DNA of 64,000 nucleotides from Isoetes taiwanensis. Its lineage: Eukaryota; Streptophyta; Lycopodiopsida; Isoetales; Isoetaceae. This document shows positions 11,640 to 23,136 of the stretch, in pieces. Location of the stretch: assembly GCA_021234155.1 (NCBI GenBank), contig JAJEKV010000066.1, positions 5,751,817-5,815,816 of the forward strand. The letters are read 5' to 3'. Below the pieces are notes generated by a model, which had not been told where the DNA came from, ran no database searches, and was given only the letters and a program-made list of their open reading frames with translations. Positions within the stretch are counted from its first letter, which is position 1. Every line of letters starts with the position of its first letter. The translations under genes were made by a program, and so were the position numbers.

Positions 11640-12451
11640 AATTCAAATTGGCCGAGATATTCGATGCAACTGTCCCTCCCTCCTACGAATTTCTCTCGGT
11701 TTTTTGCTCTCTCATCTTCGCGCCTCACTGGATCGTCTGATTCTTGAGCTGTTTGGATCGTCATATGGTGAGTCCATATTGTATAACTCAACAAGTTTAG
11801 CCTGATGTTTTGCGGAAAACTTTTGGTCTCGGTGGTCTTTCTCTCCTCTATACCTCCTTTTCAATGTTCCGCTCTTATTTGCAAGTTCGAACTTCGTTTG
11901 CACTTTTACAATATGGAGCGCATTTTTATATGCTCACACATTTTATGCAAACGTTCACAATATGCTTGGCGCATTAGATCAGTTAATCGGCTTGCTTAGC
12001 CAGAAAAGAGGCTTTCAGTGCTTTCTTAGCTTTAGAAAGATCAGAAAAAAAAATGGAGTTATCAAATCGGCTTCAATTTTTAGGCATTTTTATTATTCAA
12101 TAGGCCAAGTTGTGGCAAGCATCTGAATATGCACTCTTCTCATATTTCTCTCTGTTTCATGTCTTCTGAGCCATTGTTGGAGCTTTACAAAATCGTGCAG
12201 AGACAGAGGTAAAATGACTGACCCATCTATACTAAAACGTGATTCAGTATTCTTACTCATCTCCGATTCTTAGTTTGGCACCAAAATGTCAGTAACTTCG
12301 TTTCTTGGGAACTCAGTATATCAAGAAACGAAGCCGCTTCAACATTTCTTCGGAATGGGTTAGGCAGAAGGGCGGTTTTCCAGCTCTTTCTCTTCTATTG
12401 TAGTTTTAGCATTTGAAGCGTGCTCTTAAGCTAATCGTTACTTCCTTGCAG
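11640..12451. other. No gene; pyrimidine-rich leader-like block
   Basis: 11660-11780 is CT-rich (CTCCCTCCTACGAATTTCTC) and ends in CATATGGTGAGTCC, which could be a 5' splice site. It looks like a plant 5' leader followed by an intron. No TATA box or long ORF confirms it. Confidence 0.2.
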
Positions 12452-12568
12452 TGTTACCCAGATAGCAACCGGTTGGAGATTCATGTTAGTGAAGTATCTG
12501 GCATGCAGGTTACGGGCTATGGCAAAACTGGGCTGCTACGGTTTGGTTTGTGCAAAACGTATATACAG
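12452..12568 (+). other. Putative internal exon, 39 codons
   Basis: A 117-bp block is bounded by CTTCCTTGCAG at the 5' side and CAG|GTAGAG at the 3' side, both good plant splice signals. It is open in phase 0 for exactly 39 codons, reading CYPDSNRLEIHVSEVSGMQ and VTGYGKTGLLRFGLCKTYIQ. I do not recognise the protein. The composition is more protein-like than the surrounding DNA. With the pyrimidine-rich block at about 11660 it might belong to a plus-strand spliced gene, but no neighbouring exon was confidently linked. Confidence 0.3.
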
Positions 12569-15500
12569 GTAGAGATCACATGCAGCAAACGCATTTCAAT
12601 GCAGGATTTCTAAGGTGTCCTTTTAGATATAAACTAAATATTGGTATCCCTGGAGAAGCTGTTGTGAAGCCTGTCATTAGCCAAAGAAGGATTTGGAGGT
12701 GACAACAAAATAGGTTTCATCTCCTTAAAATTTCTTAGAGTAAATCTCCATTCGATGTTGTTGTTCAGAATTCGAGATTCGTGAGTCTGGCCGCTAACGA
12801 AGCTCGGCTTTCAATTTCATCTCTATTGCTTTTGAGTTGGGTCAAAATAACTATTGGAGCTTATCTTTGTTTCTCTTTTGTGCTTTCTTCCATGGTTTGT
12901 TTTGCCTCCCTTAAATCTAGCTGCAACAAATGATGGGAAGGAGCTTCAATTGCGTGCTTCATAAGTATTATTTGTGGTCATCATGCGAAACTTTGATGCC
13001 CATTGATTGGGAAAAATGAAGCCACACAAATACTTCTACCATTGATCAATTAGTGACGATTTAAAAAGCGAATTCTGAACTTCCGCACTATGATCATAAT
13101 GCGTATATTGTATTTGTTGTGTTCGTGGTAACGCACAACGAGGATTCTTTTGATAATCGATGACTCTATTATCATAACAAGCCATTTGAGTGGTGTATCT
13201 ATTGGCAAGGGCAATCAATTTTTTTCTGTCTATGACCTGTTACCTAAATTTTTCCCACTCATTCTTTCCCTTTTTCTATCTTCATTCCCTTCCTTATATT
13301 GATAGTTTGTTTTTCTTATTGTTCATTTGCAGAGTATTTGATGGGCTCATACTATTATAACAAGCCATTTGACTCGCGCATCTACTGCCAAGAACAACAA
13401 ATTTCCTGTCTATGAAGGTTTCTCACATCTTCTCCACTCATTCTCATTCTTTTTTCTTGAAACAATTTCTTTATTCCATCTTCAATCCCTTTCAATCTTT
13501 TCATAGTTTGTTTTTCTTAGTGTTCATTTGCAGAGTATTATTATACATGTGCTTGAGGCAAAGTGACATAATTTTGTTCTTAAAAATTATGCATCTATTG
13601 GATCCTGGACTAGATTCATACAGGATGGTCACGTTATGCTTTGGGAGCAAGGACTTCAAAGTATAAGTTTGTTCTTCTCATGTTTAACCTATAAAATTCA
13701 GATCCTATTGTTAGAAACGCAATACATGTCCATGAACAATGATTATAGGGATTTTTGTCTAAGAGGTATTTTTAAGGCATTTGCAGATCATGTTTATTAA
13801 AAGGGTTATTTCCACCGTATTGAAGATCGTAGTGGCAAATACAGTTTGGTGCATGCATTCTATTTATGCTCAGCGCAGGGCACAATAAGTCCTGCACTTT
13901 TATAATTGCTATTCAGTTCTACTCTTTAATACCTTTAGGTTTTCACTGTTAACACCTTTACAATGATATAAGCTGTTACAACCCATTTAGGAATCATAAG
14001 GTTTTGTCGCCTTTGGGACATCTAAGTAGGTTTACATCTATTCCATCTTGAATTTGTCATATTACTTGATTCTTACTTGATTCTGTTTTACAAAAGTTAG
14101 CCGCACAGTGGTACAGATTTCAGTGTTGATATTTGCATCAAGGCTTCATCCAGTTTACATTTGAAACCTACGAGACACATGATATTTTACCTTGCACATT
14201 ATGTTGATCAACCATATGCAGAAAAACAGCTAGACAATTTTTGGAAGAAATAGTTGTTTGATTATTTCTCAAATAAATAGCATTGATATTGATCTGTCTT
14301 ATGATTAAAATAATGGAAAATATGGCAAATGCCATGCCGGGATCACGATAATATTTATTATTGTATCTTGCACTCCTTGGTTTACAACAGTTGATGTCCT
14401 TTGCTATGCATGTAGCCTAGGCCCTCTTATGTTGTTTATTAATTGCTGATGTCACGCACATGATTTATTTCAACACACGCTACAAAAATGGAAGATATTA
14501 AAAAATAACACCTATAAATGTATTGCAATACCATAGAAGTACCTTTGGGCTTTCTTCTTCTTTCTATCATCTTGATATGTGAATGAACCCCTAGACGGTT
14601 TTCTAGCGTGGAAGTATCTATTATCACACTCAATTTAAACCTTATCTCAAATTTAAGCATTGTGTGGAGGAGGATATGGAGGTATCTATTATCAACTCAA
14701 TTTAAACCTTATCTCAAATTTAAGCATTAAGCATTGTACTGCATCCTTGGCCTGATTTAGAATAAAAAATGAACGAAGCTCAATGTCCTCAAAGTACAAA
14801 ATATTTAGGAGCAAACTCTGACTCGAGATAGTCATCATTGTACAAAAGTTTGACAATGGTTTCGGATTCTAATTCATGCTTAGAGTTGTATGTTTGCTCG
14901 AGAGTGGCAAACTTTTTTTTGAGTCCATGCCAATCCACCATCAATATATGACATCCTTTGCTATTCTGCTGTATGGATACTATTGTTGGTAAGTTGTGCT
15001 AACGACAAGAATTTTAAACAACACTCATTAAGCATGGATGTTCCTTGGTTTCGACTTGCACAGTTCACAACCTGGCCACCTCTCGCCACCTCTACCGATC
15101 CTAAGCATGGCTGGAGTTTGTGGCATCCCTAGCAGAGCTGCTGCAAGCATTTGGTTTGTTTTCAGAACTTGAAATGGGAGATGGTTCAGTTTCTCAGGCT
15201 TAAGGCTCTTGGTTCAAAATGCAACAGAGCTTCTTGAAGCTTTTGATGCATCTAAGCTGTAAAAACTAAGGCACATTCTGGTGCTTATTTTTAAACTTGG
15301 GCATCTCGGCAAGCAAATCCGCCTGGAAATCTTTTAATCCGTTGCTGGAAGTTTGGGCAAATCCGATGTTATATTGTAAGCACTGAAACCTTCTCAAGTT
15401 TTAAAATTTTTGTAAACATTCGTTCTGGCAGCGTGGCATATATCATTTAGGTTTACGTGTATTTACATTTTAAAATTTCACGAGTCTATGGATTGATGCT

Positions 15501-16842
15501 GGAGCATGGTTTAGTGGGAAGCCTCAGATAACTAGACTATTCATTTCTGCTGTTAATAGCCTTTTCTGCTATTTATTGGCAATCCTAAGTGCAGATGCAT
15601 GTCATTTGGCCTAGCAATGTTGCAGAACCAGATTTGCAGATCAAGATATAATCATCAACAATCAATGGTACTATCTAGAGTTTACACAGGTATATGATCT
15701 ACGCATTTTAAAATACAGGAATTGAAGATTGTATGCCACTTGGACTGTGATAATTGTATGCCACTTGGAAAATACTGCTGTAGAATACTGTGCTGGAAAA
15801 GTAAGGAGGAGCAAAAGACATCGGAATTGGCAAGGTAAGGAAAGGCAAGCCTAACCAGGAAAACTAACCTAATCTAACTTCATGCAGGATGCCAACATTC
15901 TTCACTGATATTCAAGCAATGCTCCCATCTCTGTTAGAGGAATACAAATTGCCATAACTTAACATTTATTTACATCTTTTAACCCGTGGAACTACATATG
16001 CCCATATGAGATAAAGTTTAACGCAACATGTATAACATTCCCAAGAGATTTTACAATATAAAAAATGTCATGCTTTCCAACCTTATTGGTTTCCAGATTA
16101 ACATATGCCTCTATACATGTCTGGCATTGCTATGCTCACTCTTCACATATGCACTCACCAGAACTTCAAAGTGTCTATTTATAAGATCTCAAAAATTGTA
16201 TCCTTTTAAAGAATGGTTATATGGATAATTTACTAAACCAAGGCACAACTATTATTGCTCGGTATCGTCATATCATGCAACTCTGTAGAATTCAATAGTT
16301 TAGTATTTATGGGTTTAGGGATCATGTGTTTAGGAGTTTAGGGTCAAAAGATTCATCATATCATGCGACTCTGGCAAATTTAGAATTAAAAACATACTCA
16401 CACACATCTTCCATACTCACACACATCTTCCATCTCCCATTACAGACACAACCAACATCCAAATTTTCCACTAGACTCCAATTGCAATTTGTTGACTACG
16501 CATTCTTCAACAAACTAAATTACCACAAGCCCCAACCAACACCCTAAATTGTATGTATTCCTTTACCTCTACCCATTCAATTCCACATGATGAATTTTAT
16601 TATGCCCAATATCCCTACACCCTTCACACTTGGCACTCAATTACTTCTATGGATACGATTGCATTTACATATTTTCATTCCACCTACGAACGCCATTATG
16701 TCTATCTGTTCCACACGTCCACGACTAATGCCTGGCATCGCCGGGCACACGTTTCTAGTATATATTATTGATATATACCACTATGAAAACTTTCCTCCAG
16801 CATTGGAGGAGTGGCCCCACTTAGTCCTCCCATTCTCTTCCC
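12569..16842. other. No gene seen; AT-rich DNA with small tandem duplications
   Basis: This AT-rich stretch holds at least two local duplications. The first is about 13150-13340 against 13341-13540, sharing ATAACAAGCCATTTGA, TTTGTTTTTCTTA and GTTCATTTGCAGAGTA. The second is 14609-14665 against 14681-14728, sharing GTATCTATTATCA and AACCTTATCTCAAATTTAAG. No ORF has a recognisable motif. Confidence 0.5.
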
Positions 16843-17155
16843 TTCGAATGCTAGCCAATTTGTTCCGATGTTCCTTTTGATGCTATACGCCTTCAGAGCT
16901 TTGTAGTAAAAGCATATTGAAGGATTTAAGCAGCATGACCATTTCCTGCATATAAAAACAGCATCAAAGAGAATCTCTTAAAATTTTACTCTGACTTGCA
17001 AAATTAAACTGTGAATAGATCGCATATGCAAAGGGTTCTTGCAACCCAACAAAAGAGCCATAGCCATAGCTAGAAGATAACCCTCTCCAAATGCAACCAA
17101 ATGACATATATCTCGCTTAGGAATTTTCAAGGAATGTGCCTTTACGCTCTACCAA
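16843..17155. repeat. Diverged dispersed repeat, copy 2
   Basis: This is the same-orientation partner of 10930-11225, with GCTAGCCAATTTGTTCC, TTGTAGTAAAAGC, TTCCTGCATA and GTGCCTTTACG in the same order. It is more AT-rich than copy 1, consistent with independent decay. There is nothing coding in it. Confidence 0.5.
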
Positions 17156-18450
17156 ACTCAGTGGCACACTCGTCGCTCTGCCAATCGTGCATCGCCTCAT
17201 CTGGTGGAGCCTCTTCAACTTTGTTTTGGGGCATAAAGGCCCATCCATGAAAAATACCTACTATATTATGGATAACAACTTGAAGATAATTCACTTTTAT
17301 GCATAAGCAATTATTCAGTTACAAAAATGCAAGTAAATATTCTTCAGGACTGATTAGATTTTGCAAAACTCAAGTAAGGTAGACATTTCAAGAATTATCA
17401 TTTGCTAAGAAAGTTTGTTCTAAATTCTAAAAGCACATTGCATAAAATTAAAGCAAAGTCCGCACACCTTTTAGAGCCCATCATTTTTTTCTCAACAATA
17501 TATCAAATCTCTTCATCTGTCTATATGACGTATGTACAATTTGATTCTGACACCTTTGTATGTCAGAATGGAATGTATTATTTGATTCAGATACATATAA
17601 AGTGCTAAGAGACTCACATAAAGATGCCAGGACTAAAGAGTCAAAGAGAATACAGAATATATATTTGATCGTCTTCAATTTATGCTTTTAACCTCATTAC
17701 AAATTCTATCAGTTCTCGGGGTTCTAGTCTATAAAGACAATTCTAGAAGAGTGACAAAACTAAATGAATGTATGTATTTTTATTGTCCACGAAGATCAAC
17801 TGGTCTATGGGACCCAAACGAACATATTACTATCAGGATTAAAAAAAACACCTGCTTTGAAGGGTTTTCGAGGGAAAAAACTTGACAGCAATAAGCATGT
17901 TGACAAACTGTAATGATATATTAGGATATGTTTCAACGCTGTGCCGGATGACATATCTAAGTGCGCATGTCCATGATCTCTTGAAAATATGATTCTAGTA
18001 AGCCCACTGGGACCGTGTCCAACAACACATGTTGCGATTGGTTAGGCAGGACTAACTCAACATAGCGTGCCCGGGTATGGTTGAATTCCAAACATTTCTG
18101 AAGGGCATGACATTCATCCTCAATAGCTCCCACTTCGTGACACTGATAAAAGCTTGTCCCCCATGCCTTCCGAATCCATTTACCTATCTCAATGCAGAGG
18201 TAATGTGCACCTGCGCGAATGGAAGAGTCTGCGCTTCTTCATGGGTGAATGTAGATGCAGGTAGTGTTGTAGACCTCGTGTGAGCATGGAATTAATCTAT
18301 TGTCGGTAGTATGTCATTTTAGCCTGTTCCAGGGCACCCGCATCCCAGAGTTTGCTAAGGAAGCAAGCACCAAGGCACTGCCTTAAGTGATCTTCTTCAG
18401 TTTGAATCTGTATGTACCTGTGCTCCTGTACATTCTATCGGGAGAACCAC
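17156..18450. other. No gene seen
   Basis: Short chance ORFs only. The single notable item is 17787-17860, which shares a block (TCCACGAAGATCAACTGG and TATGGGACCCAA) with 25090-25165 in the 3' region of the Tat-like element. Confidence 0.4.
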
Positions 18451-18455
18451 TGAGC

Positions 18456-18530
18456 TCATTTTTCCTTCCAGCAGGCTTTAAGGCACTGTGGACCTAGTGC
18501 CACGACATAAGCAAGGTTGGGAAGACGAGC
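18456..18530 (-). pseudogene. Inverted copy of a LINE ORF2 piece
   Basis: The minus strand here reads LAYVVALGPQCLKACWKEK, clearly related to LAVAMGPQHLRACWKDK on the plus strand at about 19190-19245. The two fragments face each other across the LINE relic, so part of the 3' coding region was duplicated in inverted orientation. The low-complexity purine run at 18590-18620 lies beside it. Confidence 0.4.
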
Positions 18531-18599
18531 ATCTCCCATGATGACTACCTTATCAGCTAGAAGATTGGCTTGCCGAAAGCACCTGGGTTGGGGGAGGGA

Positions 18600-19250
18600 G
18601 GGGAGGAGGGGAGGGGAGCTCAGCTTATGCACTACATAATTCAGCAACTCATATATGCTGATGACGTTGACTTTCTAGCATATACCCCAGAAGACATACA
18701 ATGACACCTGGATGCTCTAGACAATTTCTGCTGGTTCACTGGCATGAGGATTAACTTGGCCAAAACTAGAGTGCCGCTAGTTCCATCGTCCTGTCAACCA
18801 AGGCTTCCCTCATTCACTTACCAGGAATAAGATGTGGAGGTAGCTCTGTCCTATAATTATTTAGAGATCGAGTTTTCTACTACCACATACTGGGATGCTT
18901 CCATCAGGTTGCGTGTCACGGCAGGCTGAAAAGCACTACATACCATGCAGAGCAATAGCCTCAAGGCATGGTTGTATGTCTGGGGTCACCAGTCGCACCT
19001 ATTCAGGGCCTTGGTACAGAGCAGAGGTGTGGGGTCCAGTGATATCCCTCGCCACATGGAATGAAGTCCACAGTTCTATATTAGATCCTGCTCCAGGAGA
19101 CGGGTTTTCTACCCCTTCAGAGGGTTGCACTAGAATGCCATATCATTTACTTCCAAAAGGTAGTCAGTATAAGTGATGCCCATTTGCCCAGTATTGCTTT
19201 GGCAGTAGCAATGGGTCCACAACATCTCAGAGCCTGTTGGAAGGACAAGC
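18600..19250 (+). pseudogene. LINE reverse transcriptase, C-terminal relic
   Basis: The plus strand reads IYADDVDFLAYTPEDIQ, a stop, then HLDALDNFCWFTGMRINLAK at 18650-18770: the YADD catalytic motif and the following helix of a non-LTR retrotransposon RT. Further on are YNYLEIEFST, WDASIRLRVTAG and AEVWGPVISLATWNEV, the post-RT region typical of plant LINE ORF2. Stops and frameshifts break it many times. An endonuclease, 5' end and poly-A tail were not found, so this is a 5'-truncated, old copy. Confidence 0.65.
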
Positions 19251-19499
19251 AGGCCCAGTGGTTCTCCCGTTGGAATGTTTTCACAAGCTCTGGGATGCAG
19301 AGGCTCTGACACATGTTAAAATGGCACACTATCAGCAGCAAGTCAATCCAATGCTCTCAAGAGGCCCACAACACTACTTGCGCACCCCTTTGCCCATGAA
19401 GAAGTGCAGAGTGATAAAGTCACATTTAATTAAAGTGGGATGCCATTCCCACTTTTTTTTGGAACCCAGTTATTCTAAACAAGGTGCACCCCATAATTG

Positions 19500-19854
19500 G
19501 ACTACCAAGATTAACTAAAAGAAATTGTATTATGTTCAAGATTCGGCGATCCTATGACCCGAAGATGTTAAGAACTCAAATATCATATATTGGGGCCTCT
19601 GGCACCTACTCAAGCGATTTTATAGTCATTTATGATTGGATGCGCCTATGATTTTGAAATATGAAATACAATTTTGCTTAAGGTTTTGAGGGAATATCGA
19701 ACCTCTATATGGCTTTGCCTAAGATTTTAGAATATGAAATATGAGGGCTCGAACCTCTACCAAAATAAGTCAATGTCCTAATAAAACTACTTTAATCAAT
19801 GTACCTAATGAGCTAATGTGATTATTTTTTATCTTGAATCTATGTTTTTTTTTT
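19500..19854. other. No gene seen; 3' flank of outer gypsy element
   Basis: AT-rich sequence beyond the end of the E0 integrase-chromodomain frame. A 3' LTR of E0 would be expected here, but no terminal structure could be matched inside the window. Confidence 0.35.
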
Positions 19855-21175
19855 TTATAACAACCCATTCAATTGTTTTAGGGATATATGAACCAGATGT
19901 TCTACCACATCTCTATTGCACAGCTGCCGAACTCTTTTATCCAAAAGACGTTCTAGCATTACAGAGGAGTTTAAGACGATCGGTATACTTTGCGGACTAA
20001 CCACGTTAGCGGTATCCAGTATAGCCCTCTTTAGCTGACTTACATGAAACACAGGATGGATCCCTACTTCCTGTGGTAAGTTCAACTCGTACGCTGTTTC
20101 CCCGATCCTTTTAGTAATCCTAAAAGGCCCAGCATATCGCGGAGTAAGTTTGGGCACTCGACCTTTGGTCAAAGGTCATAAAGTGTTCATTCTCAAAGCC
20201 GAAGGATAAACAATCCTTAGGAAAATATAATCACCCTATTCATAAGAGACATCACGTCTATGCTTGTTAGCAGACGTTCATGCCCTATCTTGAGCTTTTC
20301 GCAAAGCTTGCTTGCATTGCCACAAGATTGCGTCCACATCATGGAGCATATCTACTGCAACTTCGGTTCTAAGGTACTTATGCATACCAGAATAAGCCCT
20401 GGGGGTTCGGCCCATCATAGCCACAAAGGAAATCATCCGAATTCCCGTGTGATGGCTATTATTATAAGCGAACTCTAGATAGGGTAAATAATCTTCCCAC
20501 CTAGACTGCTTCTCATGGACAAAACTTCGTAACATGTCCTCTAAGATCATGTTTATGCACTCAGTTTGCCCGTCCGTCTGTGGATGATTTCCACTACTCA
20601 TGTACAATCGGATCCTCAATCCTTTCATGAGATCTCTCCAGAAGTGACCTGTGAACTTAGTGTCCCGATCACTCACAATGGACGAGGGAAGTCCGAAGGT
20701 TGGAAATATGTGCTGCATATAGGCAACTGCTATGTCATGCCCCGTAGCCTCCCCTTTTAATGCTATGAACTTAGCATACTTGGTTAGCCGATCTACTACG
20801 ACCAAAATTTGAGTATGTTGCCTAGCAGTTCTAGGTAATGCGACTATAAAGTCCATACTCACGCTTTCCCATTCATTTGGTATAGGGAGGGGTTGTAACA
20901 ATCCCGGAGTTTTCCCATGATCCGCCTTCACCGCTTGACACACCAAGCAGTGACTTACCAAGTCCTTGACTTGATCTTGCAACTCTGGCCAGTAGTAGAA
21001 GCTTTTAACCAACTCATACATCTTCCATTCACCTCCATGCCCAGCTTGTGGAGTATCATGGTGCTCACGTAGAATTGACTCCCTAAGGTCCCCACTTGAA
21101 GGAACATAAATCCTTCCCTTGCTCAGTCCACAGTGTTTGGGGTCTGGGTTCGGGAACTCCTGCAAGACAGCCCTC
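19855..21175 (-). pseudogene. Outer Ty3/gypsy element (E0): integrase and chromodomain remnant
   Basis: This is the 3' part of a chromovirus pol. The reading frame at 21165-20278 carries the integrase HHCC zinc module (REHHDTPQAGHGG to SHCLVCQAVKA) and the catalytic core residues in MDFIVALP (D), SDRDTKF (D) and DGQTECIN (E). After a shift at about 20277 the frame continues with LTPRYAGPFRITKRIGE and VFHVSQLKRA, the C-terminal DNA-binding domain. The weak chromodomain remnant ERLLDKRVRQLCNRDVVEHL comes last. The 5' continuation is cut at 21175 by the LTR of E1 and reappears at 63602-64000. Integrase inserts element cDNA; here it is inactive. Confidence 0.85.
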
Positions 21176-21722
21176 TGTGAGGACCCATGGATCTAACAGG
21201 AGAATCCGGGGACTATGTCACGCGGGATTTGCAAGAAAACAAAGGAAAGGGAAAAGAAAACAAAAGAACAATGAGACAACAATGATAAGCTTCCTTGATA
21301 TCAATGATGATGATACATGAGCTCTCGCAACCGAGAGAAAACTGAAATGAGACAAGACTCAAACTCATCTAAAAACTTATGTGCTAGCTCTACTCATATA
21401 TATAGTACAATGGCCTTTGGCCCAATATAGACACTCTGACTGATTTCGGTGCCGACTCCTGGAAGGAGGCCTGATTTGCAGGAATGCTGGCGGTGCCTCT
21501 TGAAAAGCCTGAAATCACGCTGACGCTGACGCGGGCGGTGACGGCCGTCACTTGTCTGAGCGCCGCCTCTTGTTGATGCCAGGCGTGGTCTTTGTCTGCG
21601 TGGTCTGCTTGGTCTTCTGCTAAGCCTTTGACGACGGACCCGCGCCTGGTTGTGGATCCTTGGCCTTGACCTGGTCCGTCGTATGCATGAATAGTCCTGT
21701 ACCAGGAGGCACAGGACTAACA
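21176..21722 (-). repeat. E1 3' LTR
   Basis: It starts TGTGAGGACCC and ends CTAACA on the plus strand, so on the coding strand it is TG...CA. It aligns along its length with 63051-63601, including AACAATGAGACAACAATGAT and the CCAATATAGACACTCTGACT block. A TATA-like CTATATATATGAG lies near 21395-21407 on the coding strand. The two LTRs differ by many small indels. Confidence 0.85.
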
Positions 21723-21734
21723 CTCCCCCCCACC
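21723..21734 (-). other. E1 polypurine tract
   Basis: Coding strand GGTGGGGGGGAG lies directly against the 3' LTR. This is the expected position and composition of the plus-strand primer for reverse transcription, and it fixes the element orientation as minus. Confidence 0.8.
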
Positions 21735-21739
21735 AAACG

Positions 21740-23118
21740 ACACTCAGTCTGAAGAAAAGGAGGAAGTGCTTCCGAGGGCGGGAAACCAGCAGTCTGAAAG
21801 TGATCCTCACGGGAATGAGGACGGGCGCCATTATGGTAATGGGCAATGAGGTCCTGGCGTGTTTGAAGAGCGTCAGGAGTGTTAAGCCCAAGGGCAGGAT
21901 CTGCATCAAGGAGGAAGTGAGAGCGCACCATGTCTTCCAGGGCAGCATGGGCGTCTGAAGGAACAAACTGGCACTCCATGAGAAGGCAGGTCTGAAGACC
22001 GAAGGCACTGACGCTGGCATTCGGGTTGCAGTAAAAAATTGGACGCTGCCGATTTAAAGAGCTTACCAGGATGCATCTGAGAGCAAGACGTAAAACCAGC
22101 TTGACGGCATAATCAAGGGTCCGTGAGGTGGCGGCATTCTCGCAAGAAGGTATCAAGGCCATGAAGAGCATCAGCAGGCGCTGCCAACCACGCCATTAGC
22201 AATATATAGAGCCAATTCTCGGTAGTGGCAAAGGTGGCATTATCCTCCCAACGGAAGGCTCGACAAATCGGGATCCCACCGGAGATCCGCCGAGATCTGA
22301 GGCGAGTCGACCAGGGCCATCCATCCATGACCTTCGGCCCAAAAAAAAAAGACGCCAAATCGAAGAGAGGAACCGTGGGCGGAGGGACTTCTAAGGAAGC
22401 ATATGGAGAGGGAAGCATGCCCGCAGGTGGGGTTGCGCAGCCATGTCCCCAAATCGCCGAACAAGATTCTCGATCAAGAGCACGACACCAATGGTCCCAC
22501 TCTGACGTAGAGAGTAATTGATAAACAGGAGGATTTACCCAACCCGTGGGGATGGTCTTGCTTTCCAGAAGGCCACGCAGTTGATTGTAGCCTCCCAAGT
22601 GCTCGCATATAAATTTGGGCAAACTCAAGATCGCCGATGCGCCAAATTTTTGTTTACCTGTTCCAATGTTTCAGCCTGCCACAGAGGTAAGTGCTGAGCA
22701 AGTGCAGGCATGTACTCCTGTTCAAAAGGCTGAGACTGAGCAGGATCCTTGAAATATTGGTTGGTTGATGATAACAACCAAGCAAAGATTGGAGTTGCCT
22801 CGAAAAAACACAATGGGCCTCATCTCGAATTTATCATGGAGATCCGCCAGTAGAAGTCATGAAAACATAAGCCATTGGCTGAACAACACGGAAAATGACC
22901 AAGCTCCGGGATCTTCAGAATTGAGCTGATCAAAGACTAAGAGTGCACAAAATAAACCCTTGTCTTCTACGTAAAGATCCGCCAGATCCGGCGGAAATCC
23001 GCACTTTTGAGTGGTCGTTGATGAACAAGTGCCATTGGCCGCGCACCACTTCAAAAGGAAAAGGTACCGCCCGGGCCACCACATAGTCAAGATAGCCGGA
23101 AGGAGTAGAGAAGTCCAC
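21740..23118 (-). pseudogene. E1 extra ORF 2 (3'-most), frame-broken, unknown
   Basis: Overlapping minus-strand pieces at 23090-22857, 22813-22625, 22628-22113 and 22171-21740 appear to be one protein of roughly 430-450 residues broken by three or four shifts. They contain no stop-rich gaps when read across frames. Segments such as PPDLADLYVEDKGLFCALLV, PALAQHLPLWQAETLEQVNK and HGLDTFLRECRHL look like a real globular or helical protein. I recognise no domain. The frame runs into the polypurine tract and the 3' LTR. It lies downstream of integrase, where Tat-branch elements can carry extra genes of unclear role. Confidence 0.45.
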
Positions 23119-23136
23119 AGAATGTTGGTAGCAATG

